A stretch of 64,000 nt of DNA from Acanthochlamys bracteata (GCA_019914995.1 CM034133.1:806001-870000), one strand, 5' to 3'. Numbered from the stretch's first letter, positions 1 to 15,009 are shown. Notes: generated by a model not told the origin, from the sequence alone. Made by a program: numbers and translations.

Positions 1-131
1 TCAGGAAGCCTTCATATGAAAGCGATGCTGATGATGCACGTGTTGAACGCAAATCACCAAGGCGCGCCTCAGTCTCGCCATATGGATCTCGCTCAAGATC
101 TGTTGACATCTCCCCTAGGCGTAGTGGATAA
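1..131 (+). CDS. 3' end of an arginine/serine-rich (RS) protein gene
   Basis: The reading frame that enters at base 3 runs open to a TAA at 129-131 and gives 42 residues. They are rich in SP, RS and SR dipeptides (for example KSPRRASVSPYGSRSRS and ISPRRSG at the very end). This is the usual C-terminus of SR or SR-related splicing proteins, which act in the nucleus on pre-mRNA and are phosphorylated on the RS tail. No RNA-binding domain lies inside the window, so the family member cannot be named. The gene converges on the minus-strand gene that ends at 787. Confidence 0.6.
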   Translation, partial: RKPSYESDADDARVERKSPRRASVSPYGSRSRSVDISPRRSG

Positions 132-786
132 GTGCAATTAGCACAAAGATTAGATGCCCATGTTATGAAACCTTTGTGACTCTCCAAGAACAATGACTGA
201 ATTTTGCTAGAAAATCATGCATTGTAGCTCATGACCAGTTTGTCTGTTTATTGTTGTGAAAGACAACTTGTAGAGTTGTAGCAAGGTTGTTGTATCTAGG
301 ACACCTGTCCCTTATGTAACAGTTAAAAGAGTTATCAGTTCCTTAATGACTTCGTTCTATAACGTTTAGTTTGTTGTCACCTTTGACCTCAATGACAGCT
401 GCCGAAATTTTCAAGGTATCTATTAGTTATCTTGTTCGAGTGTGCAAGTAACTTACATCTGATCATAGCGCGAATGGAAAAAGATCAATTACACCTTAAC
501 GATCAGTGACATAACTTGTTCTTCCTTGACAAAGATTTACTTAATCAGTCTAGCGATTTTAATATACGCTCGCAGCTTGTCAAAATGAATTTTGTAGTAG
601 TATAAAGAGTTGAATAAAAGACAATAAGTGTTGATTCATGTTATGATTTTTTTTATAAGCAAGCGTCTCAGCTTTCCTTATGATGTACTGGCTGGAACCA
701 GCAACTTTTACCACCTCTGCTGAAAGAAGCCCTCGTGAGCCTACACGATTTGGTCGTTGCCCATAATGCAATGTCAAGTGAGAGAC
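132..786. other. Convergent 3' intergenic region
   Basis: This stretch holds the 3' untranslated tails of two converging genes, the RS-rich protein on the plus strand and the RlmN-like gene on the minus strand. I see no conserved reading frame, RNA gene or clear repeat. A 65-residue minus-strand frame at 580-777 has no recognisable features. Confidence 0.5.
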
Positions 787-3622
787 TCAAGGCGTAGCCG
801 GTGTTTCATCAAGTAAAGGGCTCTTCTGAAAGTCATTCCTCAGCTGTCCACAAGCTGCGCTAGCATCAAGACCTCGTGTCTGACGGACACTAGCTGTTAT
901 TTTCCGCGCCTCCAAGGCAGCCACAAAAGCTAGCACCTGCCAATTACCAGCACCGGGTTATGTCTTTTGGACATAGTTGTGAGTTTGGATGCAACTATTA
1001 AAATTCGCATCACAATATTATGCATCAAATATGTGAAACAAGTAAAATATTTACAGGAAAAAAAAAACAGAAAGAAAATACTAGTTGCATGCAGTATTGC
1101 ATGTTTACCATTTTCTTGTACGGCCTTCGATACTCTGATCCTTCAACTGGATTATATGGTATCAAATTTACATGATATCCCCGGCCATAAGTATGAAGCA
1201 AATCTGCCAGTTCTTTTGCATGCTCTAAACTGTCATTTATCCCAGCTGCAGAACAAGGTCCAAAGTTTGCTTTAGCCACAAAAAAGTTAAGGCATGTTAT
1301 CTGTCATAGTAAACTAAAAGAGCACAGAGTTCATATACCTAAAAGTGTATACTCAAATGATACTCTCCTTCCTGTCTGGAGAAAATAGTCTTTGCAATCA
1401 TTCATAATTGCATCCAAGGGATAGGCCTTTGCGCTAGGAACGATCTTTTCTCGAAGTTCCTGGCTTGGCGCATGTAAACTTAAGCCCCATCAGAATGATC
1501 AAGTCAGTGTATCATAAAGAACACATAAACTGTACAAAGCTCCAGTTGACAAAGCAAGAAAGCAATCAAATCCCAGATGCTCCTAGTGAGCTCATTTGCA
1601 AATTAGGAACATATTTATAATTTTGGGTTTAACAAGGTCTACAACCATACCTCACAGCCAAAGTTGACTGAAGCTTGTATGATGCCAACATCTTGATCGT
1701 ATTAGGGACTCCAACAGTGGATATTGTCATCATCCTCTGCCCAATTTGTACATCCTAAAAGATATTGTTGTACATGTCATTAAACCGAACAATTTGAAGC
1801 ATATGTCGATAAAACACACAAAATACTAAATTGGCAACACATTTCTAAACTCTAAAAACTCCTATGATGAATGAAATATAATAGGCAACTTATAGACATA
1901 CAAAGATTGATAAAATAGTACTCTAATAAGAGGGATTGTAAAGTTGCTCTAACCAGCTGCCCCATGCATTATAGATTACCAAGATTTGTAGGATTGTTGA
2001 GTTACAGATATCGCAGTGAATGTTTAGTGCAGAGATATTAGAATTTTAAAATAAAAAAATAGTAGAACCGGGTTAAGTACATCCTAAAGTACAACATCGT
2101 ATGCTTAAAAAGCATGCACCTTGTTGAGACATCTATGCGCTTCAAGAACCGTCTTCAAATTCAGCATTGGCTCACCCATACCCATGAAGACAACATTTGT
2201 CACTCTGTGCCGAAAAAGCTCCTCTATAGCCAATACCTATCTCGAGTTTCCAATGACACAATCAAATAAAAATACTCAACCGAATCAAACAAACAGAAGA
2301 AAAAGTCTACCAGAGCTTCAGCAATCAATGTATTCAGTAACAAAATAAGTTAAAAACCTGCTCAACAATTTCATGCCGCAGGAGATTCCTCGAGTAACCT
2401 CCCTTGCCAGTAGCACAAAATAAGCAGCGCAAAGGGCATCCTACCTTAATCACAAAATAATAAACAAATTACATAGGGAACAAACTCTAGATAAACTGTA
2501 TGATGCAGGAAAACTGCAAATTGTTTACAAGAGTCAAGTATCCAGTTTTACTTCTATACCTGAGATGACACGCAAGCAGTGAGGCGCAGAGATCCATTTT
2601 CATCTTCGACTGGTATCCCAACAGTTTCAATCAATCGGTTATCTACTAACTTCAACAACACCTACAAGATCACTACATTAGAAAGGGAGTAATCCTGCAA
2701 GAGCATAATAGTAGTTGCTGACTGAAAGGAATGAAGAACAAATGAAGTAGCCCATTAATCATGACTGGATTTTCTCAAACTACGACTTATGAAAGCTTCT
2801 GACTAACTTCTCATAAAATTTTCTCCCATGAGAGCATTTTGCCTCACTAATTATGACATACAAGTTACAGAGGCATAATGCGTACTATCACAACCCAATC
2901 ATTATGCAGAGTGACATATTACTCCAATGCTTAAGAAACTTTCACTTTACAAATTACTACCTTTATAGTTCCATCAGCTGCAGAAACTGCACGATGTACA
3001 GGCGATCTCCCTACCCTCCACCCAGCTTCCCGAAGATCATCTCGAAATGCTTGCGGCACTATTTCGTATACATAAATTGAACAACAGCAGATAAACCAAG
3101 AAATTCAATAATATTAAGCAAAAATATATATAATTCCTCACGGTGACTAAACTCTTGAATCTCTTTAGCCTTGGTTTTGTACAGTAGATTGTGTAGCTGC
3201 TTCCCCCTGTATTTTTGCTGCATCAAAGATTCAAAAACAAAATTTATCTTCACAGAGTAAAATTAAAGACGGCCAAATTCTTTGTTAGCTCCAACTATCA
3301 GCTGCTCATCCTACCAATTCTTTCATGATTACAATGAACCGAAAGACCCAAATTAGTAAAAGATATTAACAGCTTTACAATAATAGCATTGAAGGTGGTA
3401 GTTTGATTGATGAGAAATGCTAAAACCAACCTGACCGAAATCTACTGCTAGCTGTTGAAGCTCAGACTCGGACATGCCGAGAAGCAGGCGCTGCTCAACA
3501 GACGCCGGCGCCGGTGGAGTGCGAGCAGGCAAAGACAGCGCCGCCGTGGCTGCGACGGCGGCAGCGGAAGCGCGCACGGTGCGGGACAATGGTGTGGAAC
3601 GGACCTGCTGCAGTGTCGCCAT
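787..3622 (-). CDS. RlmN: Chloroplast RlmN/Cfr-family radical-SAM rRNA methyltransferase
   Basis: Ten exons on the minus strand, in order: 3431-3622, 3142-3217, 2961-3058, 2560-2661, 2358-2444, 2120-2236, 1651-1754, 1339-1478, 1109-1245, 787-936. They give 1203 nt, 400 residues, all GT-AG and in phase. The first ~40 residues are rich in Ala, Ser, Thr and Arg with few acidic residues, as in a plastid transit peptide. The radical-SAM cluster motif CPLRCLFC (C-x3-C-x2-C) is in exon 5, GMGEP in exon 6, and the conserved C-terminal cysteine (AACGQL) in exon 10. RlmN enzymes methylate C2 of adenine in 23S rRNA, and tRNA in bacteria, using a 4Fe-4S cluster and two catalytic cysteines. A plastid role is inferred from the leader. 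It converges on the RS-protein gene. Confidence 0.93.
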
Positions 3623-4289
3623 AGAAAGATTTTACAAGGTTTCTCTGTTTAAGGATTATGCTGTGAGATTATTTTTCTAGATAATTTTTTATACCTGTTG
3701 CTATAGTTACGCTAGAATTTTTTAAAGCACATCATTAACCACATGAACTTTATAATAATTATAAAAAAAAAAGATATTCTTAAAATAAATATAGCAAAAA
3801 TAAAAATATTAAGATATATATATGAATATTAAAATAGATAATATAAAAAAAAAATTATGTCAATAAATAGATGTATAGAAAAAAATAAATTAAAATTAAC
3901 TTGATTTAAAATAATGAGAAAAACCTTAAAAAAATTGAATTTTTTATTTAATCTAATTTATAATCAAACAAAATGAAATAAATAAATTCATATAACCCGA
4001 TATTTGCTACAATATTCGTATTGTACCGAGCTATTACTGGTAAGTGTTAAATTGGTCTTACAATTTAAAGGGAGACGAACTTCCAACCAAAAAAGAAAAC
4101 TTGGGAAGCCACAACGTTAATTCAACTCCAGTTAGAACACCAGTTAAAAGGATACAGTTAACACAAAGATTATCATCTGTACAAAATTTGCAGAAGATAC
4201 ACAGACTAAAGTTGGTATTTTTATTTAATTTGATAATTGGAGAGGGGAAGGCTTGGCTCTGGAGAGAGGCCATCTTTTCTTTCACCATC
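3623..4289. other. Intergenic: RlmN promoter side and kinase 3' side
   Basis: The region lies upstream of the minus-strand RlmN gene and downstream of the minus-strand kinase gene. Bases 3720-4000 are extremely A+T rich with poly-A runs. No gene is supported here. Confidence 0.5.
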
Positions 4290-6930
4290 TTATGAACTTC
4301 TACGGTGGGATTTCTGCATATTGTTGCTGAGGTTTTTGCTCTTTACTTTCTGCACATTGAGGGGATTCCTGCTAGACTCTTTAGTATCTAGAAGTTCTTC
4401 CAGTTGAACTACAATTTCATCCATGTTTGGCCTGAATCTTGCGTCAGGGCAAAGGCATTGAACTGCAAGAGCAGCTGCTTTCTGAGCTCCGGCCAGAGAG
4501 TACTGACCTTCCAATCTACTGTCCAATACTCGGAATAATTTTCGCTTGCTGCTTAGATAAGGCCTCGCCCACTCCACCAAATTGTGTTCTCCAGTTGGGC
4601 GGTTCTTGTCCATAGCACGACGCCCAGAAAGCATCTCAAGAAGAACAACGCCGAAACTGTATACATCGCTTTTTACAGTCAAGTGGCCTTTAAGAGTGGA
4701 AATGATATCAGATTCTATAATAAATCACAAAAAATACAGTATACTAGTTAGAAGAAAAAATGCAGAAGAATATAAAACGGCATCATGCATTCTATACTAT
4801 AATACAGACTGAGAAGTTCCAGCGTGTGACAAATTCCCATATCTAATAACTAGAGACAATCATATGCAGCTTTCTCCTACTAACAAACAACAGGAAAATT
4901 CAAGGTCTCACATCAAAATTGCAAAACATCAAATATAGAGTATGATTGACCTTGCTCATCAGGTATATATTGAAATCCAAAATAAAGCTGTTTAATGGAA
5001 ATGATTGCCCTAGCGTGCAGCAATTTTTCATAACCATCTGCCGGCTGATGCTTTAATACTACTGATGTCATGAAATAAACAAAATAGAACTACTCAATGA
5101 TACTTCATATTTACATGATCTAGAATACAAGCAGCAAATTTGTTTGTTATTTCAATTTCAAATTATAGATGCACAAGGGCTTTGCAATACCTGTTGCAAG
5201 ATATTCAGGAGCAGCATACCCATAGGTACCCATAACCCTAGTTGAAACATGACTCTTGTCACCAGTTGGACCATCTTTTGCCAAGCCAAAATCAGAAAGC
5301 TTTGCATTATAATTCTGCACATACCAGAGTGTACAACTTAAGTTGATTGCTCGCCTAATAAAAATACCACATAATATACAACAGACACTAAAATAACATA
5401 CTGAATCTAAAAGTATATTGGACGCCTTGAAATCACGATAAATAACTTTGATCTCTGCACTGTGCAGAAAGGCCAACCCTCTAGCAGCTCCAAGAGCAAC
5501 CTTCATGCGGAGGCTCCAAGAAAGTGGTTGGAAGTATGACCCTCCTGTAATACCATTAAACATAATTATAACTTTAGAAGCCACAAACAAATGAATGGAT
5601 AGAGATGCAAAATGATGGTACCTCCTGCTAAGATTAGCGATCATATAAAATGCATTTTCTGCTATAATCAAGAACTACATTACATAAAGCAAGCAGAAGG
5701 AAATTACTCCTGAAAAGATGATTCTCCAAACTCCCCCGAGGCATAAACTCATACACTAGCAGCCGGTGCTCATCCTCTAAACAGTACCCAATGAGTCTGA
5801 CAAGATTGGGATGATAGAGCTGCCCCAAGTAATTAACTTCTGCCTACAAGTTTTAAGTAAAGACAAGTAAGTAACTGAGACATGCTCAGATGCATATTAC
5901 AAATTGGATGGTATGCTGACTGAGCATACAATCCAATGTGTAACATGCATCAAGATGGCTAATGCTGGTTATAAAGGTTTAACTACAATATATGGGAATG
6001 GGACTCACCAACCACTCCCTATGACCTTGGAAACTTTCATGGTTAAGTTTTTTGACAGCAATAACTGTTCCGGTCCCTGGCTTGGATGCTGTAAGTGTGT
6101 TCTCATCTACCCACCCCTTGAACACCGAGCCGAAGCCTCCCTCTCCCAACACACTATCTGGACGAAAGTTTCTGGTAGCAGTTCTCAGTTCATTGAATGC
6201 AAAACTCTTCACATTTGCTGACTGCAGAATCTCTCCCTCAGTACGAGGAGTTGGAGGAACAGAGTTGGATGAAACCTGGCTACTGCAACTACTCAAACTA
6301 TTCCCCCTTTTGCTAATTGATTTAGAGTTAACTCCTGCATGTTTCATATAGTGAGCCATTAGTGGAAATCATCGTAAAGAAACAATCTCCTAAGTATATT
6401 ATTTATAGACAAATCCCTTGTGAGACAAGTTCAGATTTTAGACAAAGTATTTGTAGGTTAAAAAAAAGCTTTTTAAATTTCTCCTTGTAAAATGTCAATA
6501 ATCACAAAAGATATTAGTCAGAAAAGTTCAACGCCATGAATTCCAATAGTTGCCCCATTCAATTTAGTAGATTTCTTTCCATGGGCAAAAGTAGAAACTT
6601 AAGATTTTGCATCAAACTATAGAAAGGGTATAATTTAATCTAAGAAGAAAAAAAAAAACAAAACCAACCAAGTGAGTTTGCTCACTACTTCCGTTTACGA
6701 ACATAATTCACAGATCAAAACCATAACAAAAAAACAAACTTTCCGCAAAATTTTCATGAAATAAGCACTAAAATGAACACTAAACACAGAATTTAAGCTG
6801 TGAATTGCTCCTTTAAGGTGAAAGGAAAAGACAACCAAACTTTTGACAAAACTAACAAATGTTTACCAGAAGAAGGGGCACTGTTATCTGGGCTCTCAGC
6901 TTTGATCTTGGCACTACAACAGTTTCCCAT
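4290..6930 (-). CDS. Receptor-like cytoplasmic kinase, RLCK-VII / PBS1-like (PBL9/10/11 type)
   Basis: Six exons: 6867-6930, 6009-6334, 5708-5843, 5402-5544, 5191-5314, 4290-4687, giving 1191 nt, 396 residues. The N-terminus [14 protein letters not shown] carries a Gly2 myristoylation site and Cys4/Cys5 palmitoylation sites, which anchor this family to the plasma membrane. Kinase motifs: GEGGFG near residues 85-90, IAVKK near 113-117 (catalytic Lys), [12 protein letters not shown] from ~211, DFG at 231-233, and [10 protein letters not shown] in the activation segment. The RD arginine is present, so the kinase should be active. These kinases relay immune-receptor and growth signals. An in-frame upstream ATG at 7056 would add 42 residues; I reject it because MGNCC is the family start. 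The member closest in sequence cannot be fixed without a tree. Confidence 0.93.
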
Positions 6931-8374
6931 AGGTATCCAACGAAGTATGTAAAACTTAAAAAAAGCACCAGATCTACTTAAATTACTTCTGATCCAAATA
7001 AACCTCAACAAAAACAACTTCTGCAGAAAATTTTTTCTTCCCAGGGAGTTGCCCACCCGTTCCAGGAAGAAAGAAGGAAGAAAAGAGATAGTGGGAACTG
7101 AGAAAATGGTTTACAAACTTTTTAGTTGATTTAAAAGAACAAAAAAAATCGGATATTTGAGAAATTTTCTCTTTTTAATTTAAGAAATAAGACCTTCGTG
7201 AAGTTTGACTTGTGTTGTCTGTTGTGTTGAGCAAGGGAGTTTCGTTGGTTGGGGAGAAGGAAGGTGGGCGGGGACGGGTTTGTAATTAATGTTATATTTT
7301 TCATCTTGTCTCTGTTCCATGTTCTGAATAACGAGGTTTTACTTTGCAATATTTGTATCTATAGGGGTTTATTTGAAACAAAGACTTGCTTTCCATTTTG
7401 GCGGCAAGCACTAGCGGCCGAACGGCCAGGAAGGTACGGAATTCTTTAATTCCGTAATGCCTTGATTATTACTTATTAGTTTTTTGTTCAGTGATTATTA
7501 ACGGTCCTGATCTCGTGTTCAGCGGCTGCAAGGGAGAGTAACCTAAAAAATTTGGAACAGTTTGGCAATCAAAAAAATTTTATTAACTTTTTATTTTATA
7601 TTTTTTAATAATTTTTTTATAATATTTATAAAATTAAAAATTAAAAAATACAGAAATTTTTTAATATTAAAACTTCTTATTTATTTTTATATTTTTTTAA
7701 ATCAAAATAATAAAATTTACTTTATTCAAATAAAATAAAACTAATGTTTATTTAAAAAAATTATTTTAAGAGCATTCTCAAACGCAATTTTTTTCTTTTC
7801 TTGTTTAGAAACGTTAAACGTGTAAAATCTATAATTTTCAGCAAACCCGTACGCCTCACGGGTTTTTTTGACCTTGGCTATAATCATTTGACCACTTCAT
7901 TGCAGTGGATAAGCATTTGAAAGCGCACGGTGCTAAAACTGAAACGCAAACAACTTCGCTATAATAATGCAGGTGGTTATTCAGGCAACTATTAGCACGA
8001 AGTCATCGTTAGGCCAATCAGGGAAACATTAACGACAAAAACTACACACAAGTTTAATCACACTATAGATGTTTCTACTCTGTATACAAAGTTCTCATGC
8101 CAGGGGAGAAGATCTACAGCAAAAACACTTAGAGTTCCCAGTCACTGCTTTGACAAAGGCATTAACCAACAAAATGCACACAAAAAATGTTAGTCGCAGT
8201 GACTAAAATGTTGTAATTGAGGGCATGAACCCTTTAAAAAGACCATTCAAATTTATTAATAGGCATCAGCCACTTTAATCTTAAAAGGATACTGTCTAAG
8301 GTACAACTTCATATGTTTAACTAACAAAACAAGATCAGTTGGAGTGGAGATTGTATCCAAAACTTCAAGAGTGT
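6931..8374. other. Upstream region of the kinase gene
   Basis: It holds the 5'UTR and promoter of the minus-strand kinase gene and, near 8100-8374, the 3' side of the TPI gene. One AT-rich MITE-like repeat sits at about 7552-7795. No further coding sequence is supported. Confidence 0.5.
7552..7795. repeat. AT-rich MITE-like repeat
   Basis: About 240 bp of nearly pure A/T between cagtttggcaatc and attctcaaacgcaat. These ends are roughly inverted copies of a GTTTGGC/GTTTGAG type terminus. The same body pattern, with poly-T, aataat and tttataaat words, recurs about twenty times in the window. Confidence 0.5.
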
Positions 8375-10904
<2,530 letters not shown>

Positions 10905-11207
10905 CTGTCAAATCGCGAAGAGAAACTGAGAAAAAATTCAGAGATTTTCGATTTAGTTGTGGTGTGTTGTGTTTCAGAGCTTTCGATCGAGAAGCAGTGA
11001 TCTTTATGAACCCAAAGCTCCGATCTTCATACGCAAATGACTATAGTGCCCAACCCTGATTGAGTGGACGAGCCGTTCATCTTGTACAAACGGTGAAGAT
11101 TGAATAAGCGCTGAGGATGGTTTCGGTACGGGAGAGGTTTTAACTCGAATGTTCCGCTGAAATCCTATATTCTTTTTTTTTGGCGTAAATTACTAGTTTG
11201 CCATTGG

Positions 11208-11432
11208 AACTAGAAATAGAATCGTTTATGAAATTAAATTTTTTTAAATAAAATATATTTTTATTACTTTTAAAAAATAAATTTTATTTTTTTATTTTAA
11301 AATAATAATAAAATTTGTAATAAAAATTTTTTACTGACTAAAACTTTTATTATACTTTCTAAATTTTTAAATACTTATAATATATATTTAAAATTTAAAA
11401 AAAATTATGAAGAACGTTTAATCAAACGGGCT
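11208..11432. repeat. AT-rich MITE-like repeat
   Basis: An AT-rich body flanked by tagaatcgtttatgaaat and cgtttaatcaaacgggc. It resembles the recurring MITE family in this window. The ends are approximate. Confidence 0.45.
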
Positions 11433-11539
11433 CATAATGTTGAAATAGGAAATAATAAGAAAATAATTTTCCAAAGATTATCAAGTAGAAATATAAAACT
11501 AAGCCTACACTTGCAAAGCAACGTCTCTCCGAGCGTGCA

Positions 11540-11672
11540 AATGTTTATGAGAAATACTTTATTAAAAAATATATTTATTCATTTTAAAAGTAACATTTTA
11601 TTTTATCAATAATAATAAATTTTTACTATTAATAAAGAAATTTTTGAAATACTCTTATAAACCATCCAAACG
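11540..11672. repeat. Short MITE with terminal inverted repeats
   Basis: A compact ~130-bp unit. The left end gtttatgagaaatact is an imperfect inverted copy of the right end agtactcttataaac-like sequence (aaatactcttataaaccat). The interior is A/T only. Confidence 0.55.
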
Positions 11673-11689
11673 CTACACACATGACGTTT

Positions 11690-11902
11690 AAGAATACTTT
11701 TAAAAAAAATATAAAATAAAAAATATTTTTTTAAAAAAATATTTTTTTTATCTAATAATAAAAATAAGTGTTAAAAATATTTTATTACGTAAAATTTTTT
11801 TATATTTTCATATTTAAATAAATTTTTTAAATATTTATAAAAATAATTAAAATTAAAAATTAAAAAATTATTTTTTTGGAACGGTAACCCAAACAGCCAT
11901 CG
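11690..11902. repeat. AT-rich MITE-like repeat
   Basis: About 210 bp between acgtttaagaatacttt and cggtaacccaaacagcc, with poly-A/poly-T blocks like the neighbouring copies. The ends are approximate. Confidence 0.45.
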
Positions 11903-12289
11903 TTCACCAACGAATTTATTACAACTTTCCTGTTTGAATAATATTCCTGTAACTAGTTCGAAATTTTACAAAACGCTCAACGAGGGAGGTAATAATAGAA
12001 AACTAATGGTCTAACCTTGCGAAAATAGAATTATCAGTTTTTGCATGTGAATCACAATAGTAATACTATTCGAGCTTCCTGGGCTCTTTCTAATCAAACT
12101 AATAATAGAAACTTTGTGTGGTTATCATGAAAAAAGGTAATTCACACATTTATGTGCTTGTTCAGTTTATAATCTTGTTCAATTATACGGACCTATGAAT
12201 GGTTAAGAGAAACTTATTGGACCTATGTTGAGAAACGACAGATTTTTTGATTCATCACATTAATATGACTTGATTAGGATCACCATTTA

Positions 12290-12420
12290 GATTCGTAGAT
12301 CAGTTTCGGATTGACCCATTTAATAATTGGATCAAATTTATTCTATTCTAATTTAATTCATAAATTTATACGGGTCAAAATTATCTGATTCTAATCTAAT
12401 TTATTAATAACCGGATCAAA
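12290..12420 (+). repeat. Diverged interspersed repeat, copy 1
   Basis: It contains the words cggattgacccatttaata, aattcataaatttatacggg and taataaccggatcaaattc. The same words, in the same order and orientation, recur about 650 bp downstream (12945-13075), so the two segments are related copies. The family is not identified. Confidence 0.5.
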
Positions 12421-12944
12421 TTCGAATCGACCTATTTAATAATTAATTTTTTGTATTTTTTATTTTTAAAATTTAACGAAATTATAAAATTAGTTGTAAT
12501 AGAAGTGCACGATATTCTTAATAACGAGATATAGTGAATACCTATCAAAATGTGTATTTTTTAGTATCTTTTCTTAAAATATCCAAAAATAAATTTATTT
12601 TTATTTTTATCTTTTGAAAATATGTATTGACAGCTGAAATTTTATTATTATATATATTATAATTTTGATAAAAATTTTGATAAACATAGCTATTTAATAA
12701 AATTTTATTAAAACCTTTTATACGAAATTCAAATTCGTTATTATAGAAACACCTACATAGTAATACTTTCGATAATATTATAATTATTATCTTACACTAT
12801 TTTACTAAGATATAAAAATAATAATTAATTATAAATACTATATAATTTAATAATTTATAAATTACTATTATTGATTATTTTTATTGCCAATATTTTACTA
12901 TACGAGAAAAAAAATCAAATATTATTCTTTCAAAATATGATAAT

Positions 12945-13075
12945 TTGGATTGGTAAGTCAAATTCGGATTAACTCGGATCGATCCATTTAATAACCGGGT
13001 TCAATTCGTTCAACCCTAATTTAACCCATATATTTATACGGATAAAATTTTCTAACTCTAACCCTAACCCTGATT
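12945..13075 (+). repeat. Diverged interspersed repeat, copy 2
   Basis: Second copy of the segment at 12290-12420 (gatccatttaataaccggg, aacccatatatttatacgg). It ends in a short telomere-like run, ctaaccctaaccctg, near 13058-13072. That run is only two units long and need not be of telomeric origin. Confidence 0.5.
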
Positions 13076-13842
13076 AAGTGGGTCGGTTTTCAATCGCGTT
13101 TTCAGATCAGTCATATATTACGACCTCTAGACTTGATGCTGGCGGACCCCGGTAAACTAATAATAGGAAAACAGCTTCCTACCCTGCAAAACAGTATTTC
13201 ATACTTTGCAAATTCATTCACTAGATATATTATTAGTTCATACGGACCCTTGAATAATTAAAGTAAATAAAAGTATTTTTAGCGGACTATATTGCAAAAC
13301 AAGACTTTCTATATTTTTCATTTCATCCCACTAATCGTCTCAATTACCAGGCTTTTGCTTTCGCTAATGTATCAGTGTTTTAATTAGTAAAAAAGTATTT
13401 ATAAATTAAGTTTATAAAATTAAATTTGATAAAAAATAAATTATAAATAAATAAATTAAGTCGAAAGAAACATGAAAGATGAAAACTACATTTGGGAAAA
13501 ACAAAGTTTCCGTTTAACTGAAAAACACTATTAGAGTCCGTTTGAATATAGGAGTAATAAATAAGAATAAAATTAAATAAAAATAAATTATTCGGGTGGA
13601 GATAAAAATAAGAGTAATAATTTATTTGGTCTTGTTTGAATATATTAATAAAAGTAAAAAAGAAAATATATTAATTTTATTTGGTAATTGAAGAATAAAT
13701 AAAAATTATTTTTATAAAAAGATTTAAATATTCTTTTGTGTTTAGTAAATTTTATAAGAGTAATAATTTTAATAAAATTGGAGATGTGGAGTTGAGGAAG
13801 CATTGTTCTTGCTCTGATGAAGATCGTAGACGGCAAGCCATC

Positions 13843-13930
13843 GTTGGCACGAATTTCAAGTTCGACGAAGCTCATACACTGACGTGAACTTCGACCAATA
13901 TCGCCGGTGCATGAGCTTGAACTTGAAGCT
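13843..13930 (+). repeat. Direct repeat flanking the phytocyanin gene, copy A
   Basis: About 88 bp nearly identical to 15010-15103. Shared words include aatttcaagttcgacgaagc, tacactgacgtgaacttc and atatcgccggtgcatgagc. It lies beyond the 3' end of the phytocyanin gene. Right after it, bases 13933-13947 repeat 15 bp of phytocyanin exon 1 (14848-14862) exactly. Confidence 0.85.
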
Positions 13931-14240
13931 GTGAATCGTCCACGCAGATCATAAATTACTAGTACAATTGTTCTCACTGCTGTGCAATAAGTGGAAAATC
14001 ACTCCGATCAATTTACTCTTTTTTATAATACTACTAGTTAGAAATGTTTTCAATCTTGAATTTGATTTGGAAATGCTGAAGAAAATTTTTGAAAAACTAA
14101 CAACAATGTCTTTAAAGAGCAACAATGATCTATAACATCTAGTGAAATCAATTCTAAACTCAATACACATACATATAATCCTTCTTCTAACCACAATCAT
14201 AAGAACACTGCAGCTCATAAATTTACCATACAGAATTTTA

Positions 14241-14965
14241 TCACCAATAAATGCAAGACACAATCAGAGCAACAGCAGCCGCAACAAATTTCACGCCTGA
14301 ACCAAACGAAGCAGCACTACCAGTAGGCACCGGAGCTGATGTTTTACCGCTGGAAGTCGAAGCAGGTGCCGGAGAAGCGTTCGGTTCGGCTGGTGCAAAG
14401 ATTGTTGCTGTACTGGAGCTGGGGGAGATGGAGCTGGTGCTGTACTCAGTGCAGGAGAATGAGCTGCAGGTGACTTTCCGTTGCTGACGGTGATGGCAAG
14501 CTTTTGCCCAGCAGCGCAGTGGCCTGTGATCCCGCAGACAAAATAATGAGTTCCTGCGGAGGTGAGAGCGACTGTTGCCGGCCCGGTTGATAATGTTGCT
14601 CCCAGCTGCTGGGTTCCTACCGTGCACGAGTCGTAGGTCGACTTCGGCACTTCAATCACATTGTGGATTCCAGTAGGAAAGTTGAAAACTGCAAATAAAC
14701 CAAATAACACTTCATGTAAATAAAGTTTCCATATATTTATAGCAACAGGTAATCAGTAATTCAGATGATTGTGGTTTCCACCGAGCTTATCGCCGACGGC
14801 AATGGTCTGAGCAGAAGCCCAAGTAGAGTAGAAGGAAGGGTTAGGAGGAATCGTCCACGCAGTCTGCCCGCCGACGACATGGCTTGTCGTTGCAACCACT
14901 GAGCTCACACTCAGGGCTGCTGCAACCATGAACAGCACTGCAGCCAACCATGAAGATCTCCCCAT
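14241..14965 (-). CDS. Phytocyanin (stellacyanin-type blue copper protein), frameshifted before its GPI tail
   Basis: Exon 1 is 14782-14965 (61 codons plus 1 base). Exon 2 starts at 14688 after a short GT-AG intron. The protein has an N-terminal signal peptide (MGRSSWLAAVLFMVAAAL) and a cupredoxin domain with copper ligands visible as GIHNV (His), YFVCGITGHCAAGQ (Cys, His and a Gln axial ligand; Gln marks stellacyanin type). A Pro/Ser/Ala-rich linker follows. In the domain frame, translation continues into an unrelated tail to a stop at 14291. The expected hydrophobic GPI-anchor signal (SGVKFVAAAVALIVSCIYW) is in another frame, ending at 14241. One small indel near 14385-14450 explains this. 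It is either a decayed gene or a secreted, unanchored variant. Phytocyanins act in the cell wall or apoplast in redox and signalling roles. Confidence 0.7.
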
Positions 14966-15009
14966 TGTTTCTTCTGCTTCTGCTGCTGCTCTGTTTGTTT
15001 CTTCTTAAT

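Larger units (their letters stand above)
10905..13533. other. Repeat-rich intergenic region upstream of TPI
   Basis: The first ~250 bp upstream of the TPI start (on the minus strand) is the likely promoter. Beyond that the DNA is A+T rich and made of MITE-like repeats (listed separately) and two related segments near 12290 and 12945. No gene is supported. Confidence 0.5.

Noticed and set aside
6793-7056. In-frame upstream ATG extending the kinase N-terminus by 42 residues (MGNSLGRK...)
   Set aside because: The family start MGNCC with lipid-anchor residues is at 6930. The extension is hydrophobic and basic, unlike the family, and is probably leader sequence.
13058-13072. Telomere-like repeat CTAACCCTAACCC
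   Set aside because: Only about two units long and inside a degenerate repeat. It is too short to claim an interstitial telomere.
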